Source: CAIRDP01 sp037134895
GTDB taxonomy: Bacteria > Bacteroidota > Bacteroidia > Bacteroidales > FEN-979
Assembly (NCBI GenBank): GCA_037134895.1
Contig: JBAXLI010000003.1
Location: 69,018-133,017, forward strand
Length of the DNA stretch: 64,000 nucleotides
Reading direction: 5' to 3'
Shown: in pieces, positions 44,767 through 54,114 of the stretch
How positions within the stretch are numbered: the stretch's first letter is position 1
How the letters are laid out: each line of letters begins with the position of its first letter
Notes under the pieces: model-generated
What the model saw: the letters and a program-made list of their open reading frames with translations, nothing else
Databases searched by the model: none
Told to the model about the DNA's origin: nothing
Position numbers and translations under genes: made by a program

Positions 44767-46182
44767 ATGAGCACAGTAACTTTATTTCTGATAATCCTGG
44801 CTGTCTTGCTGATACTTGCATCCGCTTTGCTATTATTACGTATAGACAAGCAGAAAAAACATCTGGAGAAGAAGTTGAATGATGCTGAAACAGAGTTGCA
44901 GGCCGCCAGGGACAGAATCTCGGGGTTCGAGGAGGAATTCGATAAGAAAGTAAACGCAATGACTGTTCTTATCAAGGAAGAATACGAGGAAAAAAGAGAC
45001 AGGGACATGATGCTGAAAAAGGCTCTGAAAAAAGCTGAAGACGCTAATTTTTTACTGAATTCATTCCTTTCAAACGTAAGCTCTGAGATCCGCACACCTC
45101 TGAACAACATCATAGGTTTTGCAAGCCTTCTTGAAGCAGAGTTGTCAGTTATAGAAAACAAAGAACTCTTTGATTATGCCCACGCAGTCCTGGAAAGCGG
45201 AGACCGCTTACTCCATCTTCTTAATAATATCATTGACATCAGCCGGGTTGAATCAAATGATTTTACGCTTAAACCTGTTCCCTGCTCCCTGAACAGTATA
45301 GTGGCAAACACCATTCAGGTGTATCTTTTCCAGGCTAACAAGAAGAAGCTTAAACTAAATTTCATCCCTGCCGAAATTCCTGAAGCCATAGCCGATGAAG
45401 CCGGCTTTTCAAAAGCCCTTAGCATCATCCTGGAGAATTCCATTAAATATACCGACAATGGTTTTATAAATATTTCGACGGATTATCTGAAGGACCGAAA
45501 TCTTGTCTCGGTCAGGATTAAGGACACAGGATGCGGGATTGACAAGGCATTTCTCCCTGAGATACTTGCGGCCTTTAAAAGTGAAACGACAGGATTCTCA
45601 AACGGGGAGAAAGGTAGCGGACTCGGATTGCCACTTGCGAAAAGTCTTATGGAGATGATGCAGGGGAATCTCGATATCCAGTCTGAAAGAGGAGTGGGTA
45701 CAACTGTTACCTTGTTCATAAAATCCGCTGCTGACCAGTTAACATCCTCATCCGCAGTCACTGAAGAAGTAAAGAAAAAATCGAGGGGTTTGAATGACCT
45801 TGATATTTTCATCGTTGAAGATGATATGATGAATAAACTCGTTTTAACAGAGATGACCAAGTCACTTGGCCGGGTTGTTGCTGCCATGAATGGGGATGAA
45901 ACACTAAAACTCGTCAGAAAAAGGGCCGATGAAGGCAAGTTTTTCGATATCATGCTTTTTGACATTAATCTTCCTCCTCCATGGGATGGGATTAAGCTAA
46001 TGCAGGAGATCAGGAGAACAATAAAGCAATACAGGGCAATTCCTTTTATTGCACAAACAGCCTATGCCATGGCCGGTGACCGTGAAAAATTACTTGAAGA
46101 GGGTTTTGACGATTATATATCTAAGCCTATAAATCAGCAGCAACTATATTCAATCATGAAAAACCAACTGAATAAACATTGA
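44767..46182 (+). CDS. Hybrid histidine kinase-like protein with Ser in place of the phospho-acceptor His
   Basis: 471 residues: one membrane segment (about 5-25), a coiled coil (about 28-95), HisKA and HATPase regions, then a C-terminal receiver. The H-box reads SNVSSEIRTPL, so the His of the NMSHE box is Ser106. The N-box (ILENSIKYTDNG), G1 (DTGCGI) and G2 (GSGLGLPLAK) boxes are present. The receiver keeps its acidic pair, Asp in DINLPPPWDG and Lys in SKPI, so it can still accept phosphate. It is likely a regulator rather than an autokinase. It is followed by an intact kinase 2 bases later. Confidence 0.9.
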   Translation: MSTVTLFLIILAVLLILASALLLLRIDKQKKHLEKKLNDAETELQAARDRISGFEEEFDKKVNAMTVLIKEEYEEKRDRDMMLKKALKKAEDANFLLNSFLSNVSSEIRTPLNNIIGFASLLEAELSVIENKELFDYAHAVLESGDRLLHLLNNIIDISRVESNDFTLKPVPCSLNSIVANTIQVYLFQANKKKLKLNFIPAEIPEAIADEAGFSKALSIILENSIKYTDNGFINISTDYLKDRNLVSVRIKDTGCGIDKAFLPEILAAFKSETTGFSNGEKGSGLGLPLAKSLMEMMQGNLDIQSERGVGTTVTLFIKSAADQLTSSSAVTEEVKKKSRGLNDLDIFIVEDDMMNKLVLTEMTKSLGRVVAAMNGDETLKLVRKRADEGKFFDIMLFDINLPPPWDGIKLMQEIRRTIKQYRAIPFIAQTAYAMAGDREKLLEEGFDDYISKPINQQQLYSIMKNQLNKH

Positions 46183-46184
46183 CT

Positions 46185-47513
46185 ATGGATGAGAACAGGA
46201 TAAAAGAACTTGAAACCCGTGTGAGGGAGCTTGAAGCAAGCAGCATTGTAACGCTGAAAGAACTGGAAAAAGCGAAAAAGCAGGCTTACGACGCCGACCG
46301 GACCAAGACGATCTTCCTGGCAAACATGAGCCATGAGATCAGAACTCCCATGAATAGTATTGTGGGTATTTACAATATTCTTGATCAGACTGACCTTTCA
46401 CCTGAGCAGCGTGAACTTCTTGAGGTAATAAACATCTCAAGTCATAACCTTCTTGCCATTATAAATGATATTCTTGATTTTTCGCGGATTAAAGCAGGGC
46501 AGCTTAAACTTGATAACAAACCTTTCCTGCTCCATGAAGAGATCCATCAGGTAATTAAGATGTTGTCGCTCAGGGCAAAAGGAAAAGGGATCGAACTCTC
46601 CTATCGTATCCAGTCTTCTGTCCCTGAATGTATTGTCGGTGACCCGGTGCGCCTGCACCAGATCCTTGTAAACCTAACCAGCAATGCACTGAAATTCACA
46701 CTTGAAGGCTCTGTTGTTGTTTCTGTTGAATTATTGGATCCGATAAGGCTTGATGACCTGATCATGGCGGGATACCTTCCTGATACTATTGTTGAAACAC
46801 GCAACATCCCATTAAATCACGTCCTTCTTAAATTTGAGGTCAGCGATACGGGCGTGGGGATCTCTGACGAAGACCAGGAAAGCCTCTTCCAGGAGTATGC
46901 CCAGCTTGATAATCCTCTGATCAAGCAGTTTGAGGGTACAGGACTAGGATTGTCAATCTCGAAGAACCTTGTTGATATGATGAACGGCAAGATTGGTGTG
47001 ATCAGTAAGAAAAGCAGCGGATCAACATTCTGGTTTACAATTCTTTACGAAACAGGTAACATCGAAGCGTACAAGAACAAGCTTATCAAGGAGGACAAAA
47101 AGATAAAGAAAAGCCGGCCTCTGACGATACTATTGGTTGAAGACAATATACTGAACCAGAAATTCGCGGCAACTACCCTAGTAAGGTCAGGTCACAAGGT
47201 TGAGATCGCTGAAAACGGCAAGGTGGCTTTCGAGAAATTCCGTGAACACCATTACGATCTGATCATTATGGATATTGCGATGCCGATCATGGACGGTATT
47301 GAATCAACCAGGGTAATCAGGAACTATGAAAAGGAAATGCGTGAAAAGGATCCCTCATATACTTATCCACCGATTAAAATCATTGCGGTGACTGCGCATG
47401 TTATGATGACCGACAGGGAAAAATGTCTGGCTTCAGGAATGGATGAATACCTTGCCAAACCATACAGGCCAAAGGAACTTACTGATGTTATTGACTCACT
47501 GGAGATAGATTGA
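46185..47513 (+). CDS. Soluble hybrid histidine kinase with C-terminal receiver
   Basis: 442 residues from ATG 46185; an in-frame TTG 6 bases upstream overlaps the previous stop and was not chosen. An N-terminal coiled coil leads to a HisKA domain with an intact H-box His50 (NMSHEIRTPM), HATPase (NLTSNALKFT, DTGVGI, GTGLGLSI) and a receiver (LLVEDN, MDIAMPIMDG, AKPY). No membrane or sensor domain is seen, so it may take its signal from a partner, possibly the membrane pseudokinase before it. It would phosphorylate itself and perhaps the stand-alone receiver at 3.2 kb. Confidence 0.93.
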   Translation: MDENRIKELETRVRELEASSIVTLKELEKAKKQAYDADRTKTIFLANMSHEIRTPMNSIVGIYNILDQTDLSPEQRELLEVINISSHNLLAIINDILDFSRIKAGQLKLDNKPFLLHEEIHQVIKMLSLRAKGKGIELSYRIQSSVPECIVGDPVRLHQILVNLTSNALKFTLEGSVVVSVELLDPIRLDDLIMAGYLPDTIVETRNIPLNHVLLKFEVSDTGVGISDEDQESLFQEYAQLDNPLIKQFEGTGLGLSISKNLVDMMNGKIGVISKKSSGSTFWFTILYETGNIEAYKNKLIKEDKKIKKSRPLTILLVEDNILNQKFAATTLVRSGHKVEIAENGKVAFEKFREHHYDLIIMDIAMPIMDGIESTRVIRNYEKEMREKDPSYTYPPIKIIAVTAHVMMTDREKCLASGMDEYLAKPYRPKELTDVIDSLEID

Positions 47514-47520
47514 TCAATCT
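47507..47520. repeat. Palindrome spanning two abutting convergent stop codons
   Basis: AGATTGATCAATCT is a perfect 14-bp palindrome centred on the junction of the kinase TGA (47511-47513) and the stop of the minus-strand T9SS gene (47514-47516, TGA on that strand). No other sequence lies between the genes, so there is no room for a separate terminator. Confidence 0.85.
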
Positions 47521-50500
47521 TTAACCATCTTCATGTAGTAAGTCGCGTCATTATGAGTTAATTTAAGAAGATAAATCCCTGAAGAAACATTCTTTAAGGA
47601 TAGATTCGTCTCCTTGTTCCTGATAATTTCCGAGTAGAGGATTTTGCCTTCCAGGCTTATTAATTCGGCTTTTTCTCCCTGGCCAGGCTGATACTTCAGA
47701 ATGATCGTGATTTTATCTTGAAATGGATTTGGAAATACCGAAAAGGATAGCGGATCCAGGCCATTAATACCTGACGGAATAAAATTGATCCTGGCAGTAT
47801 CCTTGGCAACACAACTCCCTTTTGTCACATAAACCCATACCTTAAGCAGGCCAAGTCCGTGATGCAAGGAATCTACCACCGTATATTCCGTTGTATCTCC
47901 TGTTGACCACAGGTAATTATCGGCGCCTTCTCCTGCATGCAAAACGATAGAGTTACGGGCAACAAGGTTCGTATCTGGTAAAGGAGGTATAACAGGAGGT
48001 TGTGTAACAAAAGTATACATGGTGTCGGCGTTGAAACACCCTTCCGGACTTGTATAGGCGAACCATACCGTGTCTGATCCAAGCCTGGCCCTGTCAGGAT
48101 AGAACTGGGTGTTTTGGACTCCGGAACTACCACCAAACACACCATTCCAGGGAACTCCCGACATATTAGAAAAAGGGTCAGTCGCGCAATACTGAGGCAG
48201 AAGCCCTGACATCGTAACTACAGGAGTTTTTGCTACGGTGATAATGGTTGAGTCTGTTGCCGAACAATTGCCTGAACCGGTTACAGTGACGGAATATGTG
48301 GTTAGAGTATCGGGTTTCACTGATATGGATGCCGTCGTATCGCCGGTATTCCAGAGATATGTCCCCCCTCCTTTTGCGGTAAGATTTATAGTTCTTCCCT
48401 GGCAGATGGTAGAATCATGGAAAAGTCCGGGTACAGGAAACGGATAACGTTTAATCCTGATACTGTCTTTATAGATGTTCCCGAGCAGGTTGTAAACTTT
48501 AACCTTATACCAGGTGGTTTTGCCGGGAGACACGGTGGGATTGAATATGGTTGTATCACTCATCGTCGAGTCGTATGGAACTGAAGTCCACACAATATAA
48601 TCGTTACTGGTAATGGTATCCATGATGGATATCTGTATAGGTATTCCTGCGCAACTGGAAGGGATGGTATCAGACTTGAACCTGAAAAAGCAGCTGTCGG
48701 TAAGATTGTCAGGCCTGCGTGCGATTGCGAAAACACTGTCTTTCCCTGTCCAGAAAGAAGTCGGCCTGTTTGAATGCATATATCCCAGCGAATCTACGGT
48801 AAACCACATCTTATGAGCTCCTTTGAAGGACCATGTAATGCTTGATGGCGGATAAGCCATTGTATCAAGAACCAGGCTGTTCAGGTTGATGTTCGGAAAC
48901 AGTGCATTTGCGGTTTGCACCTGCAGGGGGTAAGTCGATTGAGAAAGAAAACCTGAAGAACGGAAACTCATTCCACTGATTTTGACTATATCGTTTACGG
49001 CCGTATTTCCCAAGAAACTAAAAGTTAGTGTATTCAGTGAATCAGGCAACGTTATTATAAACGTATGCTTCACCCAGTCACTGCTGTCGGAAGGGATATG
49101 AAGATTGAGGTTGAATGATGGGCAGTCAGGGGAATACATATAACATTCTATTACGCTCAATGGATTTCCAAGCCCTTTCGTCCATACAGTTAAAACGTTA
49201 CCTCCTTTTTCAAGTCCTGCCAACTGTGTAACCAGGCATAATTGGGCACTACTGTATATTGAATCCAGTTTGAAACATTTATAACCACTCGCTTCCACAC
49301 CATCAGTCTGATCAAATTCAACCCCCGTCTGGCTGAATCCATCGGGCCAGTTGTCCTGGTCAAGGTCAACATCCAGTCTGGGAAAAGTATTAATGATCTT
49401 TTGAGGTACACTATCATAGAGTATCGATTTCCACTGGGAATAAGTCCGTATAGGGATGTTGCTGGCCGAACACCAGGCAAGGAGGCTGTCCATACGTTGA
49501 AGGTAAGCATTGAAACCGCCTGAAGAATTTGCCAGGCGTGCTGCATCAAACAATACATAATGTTTAGCAATTGCATTGGCAATAACTGCTGCATTTGCTT
49601 TGAAAGTCCCTGTTTCCATATTCAGAAGCTCACTATTGATAGCAAACTGCTTATTTTTGTGAGGATTAAACTCATTATAACAAAACAGGGAAGGGTCGAT
49701 ATTAGATGTCGATTGCTTGTAGTTAAGTTTATCTCCGAGGATCGCCTTTAGTTTCAGTGGGTTTATCCAGGGGTACTGTCCGTCGGGTTGTATCCATGTA
49801 TAGGGACGTGAAAGATGTACTGAATCAAAAATACTCAAAGACCTCTGGGCCAAAATCTTCACAGCAGAATCATGCATAACGACGTTATCATTGATCATTT
49901 TATGATACTTGAAGTTTAGATGGGTTGGTGAAGTAAAGGATTCATCCCAGAAGGTATTAACGTATAAAGTATCAGGATCTGTAATGTTTACTGACTGAAC
50001 ATTATTAAACAGGCAGATTTTGTTTACCGGAGCTTTAAGGTAAAGAGCGAAATACTGGGATGGCCCGAGAAGGTCGTGAAATTCCCCGGGATTGAGGCTG
50101 ATCACTTTATTTCCATATAGATTGATATTACCTTCTCCATGTGGTGTTGTTGTGTCATAGGAAACATATTTTAAACACACCTTTTGTCCTGTAAAATGGT
50201 CGACTCCCGGCTTATTTATGTATTGATTCAGTTCCTGCAGGCTCAGTACATTGAAGAACTGTGTGGCATGCGTTGGCGTATTATCCATCAGTTCGATACC
50301 TCTCAGTGCCATGGCTCTTAGTGTATCGACATATTGCGGAACAAGTGGCAGCACGTATGTCGTGACTGCAAAAGAATATTTTTGTCCGTAAATTGAGAAC
50401 AGCGAATCGTATGAATGAATTCTCTGGACTGATGGATTTTCATCAATCCGAAACCCGATGCCAGCCTGTTTCGTCGAACTCTGGCTGAGGCATATTCCGG

Positions 50501-50567
50501 GAAGTAAAAGGAATAAGAGACAGGCAAAGACCGGCAATCTAGATGTTGATCCTGATATGTTCATCAT
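47514..50567 (-). CDS. Large secreted protein with T9SS type A sorting domain (possible deacetylase-like N-terminus)
   Basis: 1017 residues. Signal peptide near residues 8-30 (SRLPVFACLLFLLLPGICLSQ). The N-terminal 400 residues (YSFAVTTYVLPLVPQ, RGIELMDNTPTH) have a polysaccharide-deacetylase-like look, but catalytic motifs are not clear enough for a firm call. The middle is beta-rich with Ig-like modules (TICQGRTINLTAKGGGTYLWNTGDT). The C-terminus FSVFPNPFQDKITIIL ... SSGIYLLKL is a T9SS type A domain. It is the last gene of a minus-strand unit whose preceding gene is PorP/SprF-like, so it may be a surface-attached substrate. Confidence 0.78.
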   Translation of the reverse strand: MMNISGSTSRLPVFACLLFLLLPGICLSQSSTKQAGIGFRIDENPSVQRIHSYDSLFSIYGQKYSFAVTTYVLPLVPQYVDTLRAMALRGIELMDNTPTHATQFFNVLSLQELNQYINKPGVDHFTGQKVCLKYVSYDTTTPHGEGNINLYGNKVISLNPGEFHDLLGPSQYFALYLKAPVNKICLFNNVQSVNITDPDTLYVNTFWDESFTSPTHLNFKYHKMINDNVVMHDSAVKILAQRSLSIFDSVHLSRPYTWIQPDGQYPWINPLKLKAILGDKLNYKQSTSNIDPSLFCYNEFNPHKNKQFAINSELLNMETGTFKANAAVIANAIAKHYVLFDAARLANSSGGFNAYLQRMDSLLAWCSASNIPIRTYSQWKSILYDSVPQKIINTFPRLDVDLDQDNWPDGFSQTGVEFDQTDGVEASGYKCFKLDSIYSSAQLCLVTQLAGLEKGGNVLTVWTKGLGNPLSVIECYMYSPDCPSFNLNLHIPSDSSDWVKHTFIITLPDSLNTLTFSFLGNTAVNDIVKISGMSFRSSGFLSQSTYPLQVQTANALFPNINLNSLVLDTMAYPPSSITWSFKGAHKMWFTVDSLGYMHSNRPTSFWTGKDSVFAIARRPDNLTDSCFFRFKSDTIPSSCAGIPIQISIMDTITSNDYIVWTSVPYDSTMSDTTIFNPTVSPGKTTWYKVKVYNLLGNIYKDSIRIKRYPFPVPGLFHDSTICQGRTINLTAKGGGTYLWNTGDTTASISVKPDTLTTYSVTVTGSGNCSATDSTIITVAKTPVVTMSGLLPQYCATDPFSNMSGVPWNGVFGGSSGVQNTQFYPDRARLGSDTVWFAYTSPEGCFNADTMYTFVTQPPVIPPLPDTNLVARNSIVLHAGEGADNYLWSTGDTTEYTVVDSLHHGLGLLKVWVYVTKGSCVAKDTARINFIPSGINGLDPLSFSVFPNPFQDKITIILKYQPGQGEKAELISLEGKILYSEIIRNKETNLSLKNVSSGIYLLKLTHNDATYYMKMVKD

Positions 50568-51505
50568 CAGTATTCTTTTAGCTTAATAGCTTTTGATTTT
50601 TTTTCTGCCTGGGTTCTTGGTTTCAAAGTATATCCAAGAGTGATCTCATGAGTTCCCCCGCTTTTACCCATCATCGCGCTCCCCGAGAACTCATAGTTGT
50701 ACCCGATGACCAGGGTGTTCGATATATCAAGCCCGGCGTTTACAATAAAGACATTACCTTTCCTGTACATCAGTCCTATCCAGTAACTGTTCCTGAAATA
50801 TACCATTGCCCCAACGTCTATAAGCCAAGGCGTATACTGAACATTCCTGTAGAGGACATCAAACTGCATTTTCCAGTCATCAGAGAAGATCAGCGAATAG
50901 TTAAAGTAAGCATAGAAGTTCCTACCCATGGTCAGCACATTGGCATAGGCTGAATCGTGGTACATTGATTTATTATTGAACAGATAAGGAAAGCCAAGAC
51001 ATACATTGAGTGTTTTAAATGAATACATAAGGCTTGCCCCTATGTTGATATAGGTCTCGGTGGGTTTGAGAGATCCGTTAAGTAAAGGGTCATAGGGATT
51101 TGCCACGACCACATTGGAGAGGTCAATTGAATTCTGATAGAGTGATGGGCTTACGCCGAAATGAAGAAAATGGGATTTGGCTATCTGAAGGTGATAGGCG
51201 TAGTTCAACGAAATGGAGAAATATTTTACGATTCCTGCTTTATTCAGGATGATATTTGTGCCCACCCCCATATTGTTTGCCGGGGCTCCTTCAATATTTA
51301 TTGCACCTGTGACTGGTGCTCCCGGAATGCCGGTCCATTCATTCCTGTGTGTCAGAAACACCTGGAATAATGATGCTGAGCCTGTGAAAGCAGGAGATAA
51401 AATGCCAGGATCGATCCTGTATGCATCAAGAACAGGATATTGCTGGGCGTATCCAATTGCTGACGCAGAAAAGAGGAGGAAAAGTAAAATCCGGATTTTT
51501 CTCAT
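50567..51505 (-). CDS. PorP/SprF family type IX secretion membrane protein
   Basis: 312 residues. Signal peptide MRKIRILLFLLFSASAIGYAQ, then beta-barrel-like sequence with PGILSPAFTGSASLFQVFLTHRNEWTGIPGAP, a family signature. PorP/SprF proteins are outer-membrane barrels that help anchor T9SS substrates with CHU_C or type B domains. Upstream (transcriptionally) is a CHU_C protein 19 bases away, a common pairing, and downstream is the large secreted protein with 1 base overlap. Confidence 0.9.
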   Translation of the reverse strand: MRKIRILLFLLFSASAIGYAQQYPVLDAYRIDPGILSPAFTGSASLFQVFLTHRNEWTGIPGAPVTGAINIEGAPANNMGVGTNIILNKAGIVKYFSISLNYAYHLQIAKSHFLHFGVSPSLYQNSIDLSNVVVANPYDPLLNGSLKPTETYINIGASLMYSFKTLNVCLGFPYLFNNKSMYHDSAYANVLTMGRNFYAYFNYSLIFSDDWKMQFDVLYRNVQYTPWLIDVGAMVYFRNSYWIGLMYRKGNVFIVNAGLDISNTLVIGYNYEFSGSAMMGKSGGTHEITLGYTLKPRTQAEKKSKAIKLKEY

Positions 51506-51524
51506 AGTTAAGAAATTGTCATTC

Positions 51525-52589
51525 CTATCTGAGGATGTTTACATTTCCTTTTAAAAGCTCCTGGTTGGAACATCTTACAAAATAATAATAGGTATCGTTG
51601 GCAAGGCGTTTGCCGTTGAAAGTTCCGTCCCAGTTATTCTGATAATCACTGCTTGAAAGAACCTGTGTGCCGTACCTGTCAAAAACATTTACCTGGCATG
51701 GCTTTACATCGGCAAGGTTAAGGATTTGCCAGAGGTCGTTAAACCCGTCACTATTGGGAGTGAACAAAGTCATGATTTGCGGACCTCCGGTAGAAGGCTC
51801 TTTCACAACAACATGAAATCCTTTCTGCCCGTAACAGGCTTTTTTATACGCATTAACACTATAATATCCTGCCTTCGTGATGGCAATTGAATTTGTTCTG
51901 GCATTAGTTGACCATATAATTGAGTCATATGAACCAATAACACTTGCAATAAGAGTATCTCCTGCACGAATAATGGTATCCTGAGAAAATTCCAGTGTTA
52001 CAACGGGGCCACCAGTAACTGATATGGTTGTACTCGTAGAATCAATACAGCCGGTTAAAAAACCTGCTATAAGAGTAACCCTGTAAAGGCCTGTGTCAGG
52101 ATATTTGTGGACGGGGTTTTTAACACCCTGAGAGATAGTCCCATCTCCGAACTTCCAGAACCATTGAATATTTGTGTCGCCGAGTGAAATTGTTTTATTG
52201 GAAAAAACAACCGGTTCCTGAACACACCCTGCATTCGCAGTAAAGGCGGTTTTCAGGGAGTTTACAGGAACCAGGTGGTACAAAATCTTACTAAGTCCGC
52301 TAAAAGTGGTTACCTTGAGCCCGACAGTGTGAATTCCACCTTTAGTGTATAAAATACTTTCGCTTGGCCCTGTCGGACTTGCAAAAACACCGGTTCCGTA
52401 GAGATCCCAGCTCCACGAAACTATACTGTCGGCAGGCGGATTGATTGTATCGGGAGCAGGAAACGCTTCAAAATGTGAATAATTTCCCTTACATACCGTG
52501 TCGAATGTAAAGCCAAAAAAAAGTTCCTGCGCACTGGATGGCAGCTGCCATGAAAGCAGGATGATTGCAATGAGCAGGAACTTTTTCAT
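51525..52589 (-). CDS. PKD-domain protein with CHU_C (T9SS type B) C-terminal domain
   Basis: 354 residues from ATG 52589; 15 extra codons upstream overlap the FKBP gene. After a signal peptide (MKKFLLIAIILLSWQLPSSAQ) come two PKD-like modules (WFWKFGDGTISQGVKNPVHKYPDTGLYRVTL), then the gliding-motility-associated C-terminal domain with TPNSDGFNDLWQI and FDRYGTQVL. This domain directs secretion and often pairs with a PorP/SprF barrel, encoded next. Its role is likely surface display or adhesion. Confidence 0.88.
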   Translation of the reverse strand: MKKFLLIAIILLSWQLPSSAQELFFGFTFDTVCKGNYSHFEAFPAPDTINPPADSIVSWSWDLYGTGVFASPTGPSESILYTKGGIHTVGLKVTTFSGLSKILYHLVPVNSLKTAFTANAGCVQEPVVFSNKTISLGDTNIQWFWKFGDGTISQGVKNPVHKYPDTGLYRVTLIAGFLTGCIDSTSTTISVTGGPVVTLEFSQDTIIRAGDTLIASVIGSYDSIIWSTNARTNSIAITKAGYYSVNAYKKACYGQKGFHVVVKEPSTGGPQIMTLFTPNSDGFNDLWQILNLADVKPCQVNVFDRYGTQVLSSSDYQNNWDGTFNGKRLANDTYYYFVRCSNQELLKGNVNILR

Positions 52590-52596
52590 CTTCAGT

Positions 52597-53925
52597 TTAC
52601 TTAGCGGGTGCTGCTGGTTTCGCATCCTTAACATCCATCAGTTCCACTTCGAAAACGAGGGTTGAATAAGGAGGAATAGTCCCTTTATCCTGGCCGGCAT
52701 AAGCCATCGAGGATGGTACGATGAGCATGGCTTTTCCGCCAACATTCATCATTGCAATACCTTCATCCCATCCTTTGATAACCTGCCCCATTCCAAGAGT
52801 GAACTCATAAGGCGGCTTGCCGTCACGGCTGGAATCGAATTTCGTTCCGTTAAGCAGTGTGCCTGTATAATGCACTTTTACAATTTTTCCCGGAGCGGCT
52901 TTTGCACCTGTACCTTTGACTTTCTCAATATAATAGAGTCCGTCGGCTGTTGGCTTTACAGTGATATTCTTCTCTTTCAGATATTTGGCAAGATTTGCAG
53001 TTTCCTCATTCTTGTTCTTGATAAGTTTTTCCTCGGCTTTTTTCTTATCCTCGGCTATAGTCTTATCATGTTCTGCCTTGGTTTGAACATTCACGATCTC
53101 AAGTTCGTATATCATGGTAGCATAAGGAGGGACGACACCGCCTCTTCCGGTTTCACCAAATGCAAGTTTGGAAGGTACGATGACCATGGCTTTTCCACCT
53201 TTCTTCATCATACCGATAGCTTCTTCAACACCCGGGGTGTCAAATCTTTTGCCATACTCGAAAACAATAGGTTCTCCCCTGTCGTATGATGAAAAGAGCT
53301 GCTTCCCCTCAATAAGAAATACTTTGAAGTGGATAGAAACCCATACGCCGGTGTCGATTTTCGTCCCTTTTCCACCAAGAGATTCGATAAAAATAATCCC
53401 TGAGGGCTGGGGCTGTGTTGTAATATTCTTGTCCTTAAGATATTTTGCAAGGTCATCCTGCTCTTTTTTCATAAGATTCTTAGGGTTATCGACAGTCAGA
53501 AGCTTAATGTGGAAGGTTACAACCGAGTTGGTGTCGATAAATTTTGGACGGCTTGGCTGACGGAAAGTCTTCCTGAACAGTGAATCGGAATTCACGAGGA
53601 AGATTGCGCTGTCGCCGGCCGACATCAGCTTGATACCATCATAAATATCACCTTTGAAGTCAGAAGCGGGAAGCTGAAACCTGATTGGGGCTCCTGCCTG
53701 GCTCTTACGGCTGTCGAACATCACAGAATCTTTATATTGCCAACGCATCTCCAAAGAAACCCAATCACCTATTCTTGGTTTTACAGTATCTTTTGAACCC
53801 TTCATAATCTTGTAATAAAGGCCATTTGCTGTTTTATCATACCCGGAATATTGGGAAGAACAGGCAAACGTCGTCAATGCCAGCAGTAATAAAAATCCTA
53901 ACGATTTAACAAAATTGTTTTTCAT
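52597..53925 (-). CDS. FKBP-type peptidyl-prolyl isomerase lipoprotein with three FKBP domains
   Basis: 442 residues. Lipoprotein signal with Cys22 (LALTTFAC). Three FKBP-like domains lie at about 45-150, 165-285 and 325-436, separated by a Lys/Glu-rich linker. The last is most complete (VKVHYTGTLLNGTKFDSS, GMGQVIKGWDEGI, PPYSTLVFEVEL); the first has diverged. It should help fold outer-membrane or secreted proteins in the periplasm, perhaps for the T9SS cargo encoded next. Confidence 0.88.
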   Translation of the reverse strand: MKNNFVKSLGFLLLLALTTFACSSQYSGYDKTANGLYYKIMKGSKDTVKPRIGDWVSLEMRWQYKDSVMFDSRKSQAGAPIRFQLPASDFKGDIYDGIKLMSAGDSAIFLVNSDSLFRKTFRQPSRPKFIDTNSVVTFHIKLLTVDNPKNLMKKEQDDLAKYLKDKNITTQPQPSGIIFIESLGGKGTKIDTGVWVSIHFKVFLIEGKQLFSSYDRGEPIVFEYGKRFDTPGVEEAIGMMKKGGKAMVIVPSKLAFGETGRGGVVPPYATMIYELEIVNVQTKAEHDKTIAEDKKKAEEKLIKNKNEETANLAKYLKEKNITVKPTADGLYYIEKVKGTGAKAAPGKIVKVHYTGTLLNGTKFDSSRDGKPPYEFTLGMGQVIKGWDEGIAMMNVGGKAMLIVPSSMAYAGQDKGTIPPYSTLVFEVELMDVKDAKPAAPAK

Positions 53926-54114
53926 GTGTTTGTTTTTAATTGTTACTATTTGTTGTCAGATGAAAATAAGACGATTTGAATTCAATATAATTCGTTAACA
54001 TTCAATAATTTAAATATTTTGTTATGGATCAGGAAAGCTTCAACAAGATAGTAAAGTCCGCCTCAGCCGGTCCTATAATCCCTGTCCTACTTATTAACAC
54101 TTTTGCATAGGTTA

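Noticed and set aside
47514..50567. Firm polysaccharide deacetylase call for the N-terminus
   Set aside because: Only a general resemblance; the metal-binding His-xxx-His motif is not evident.
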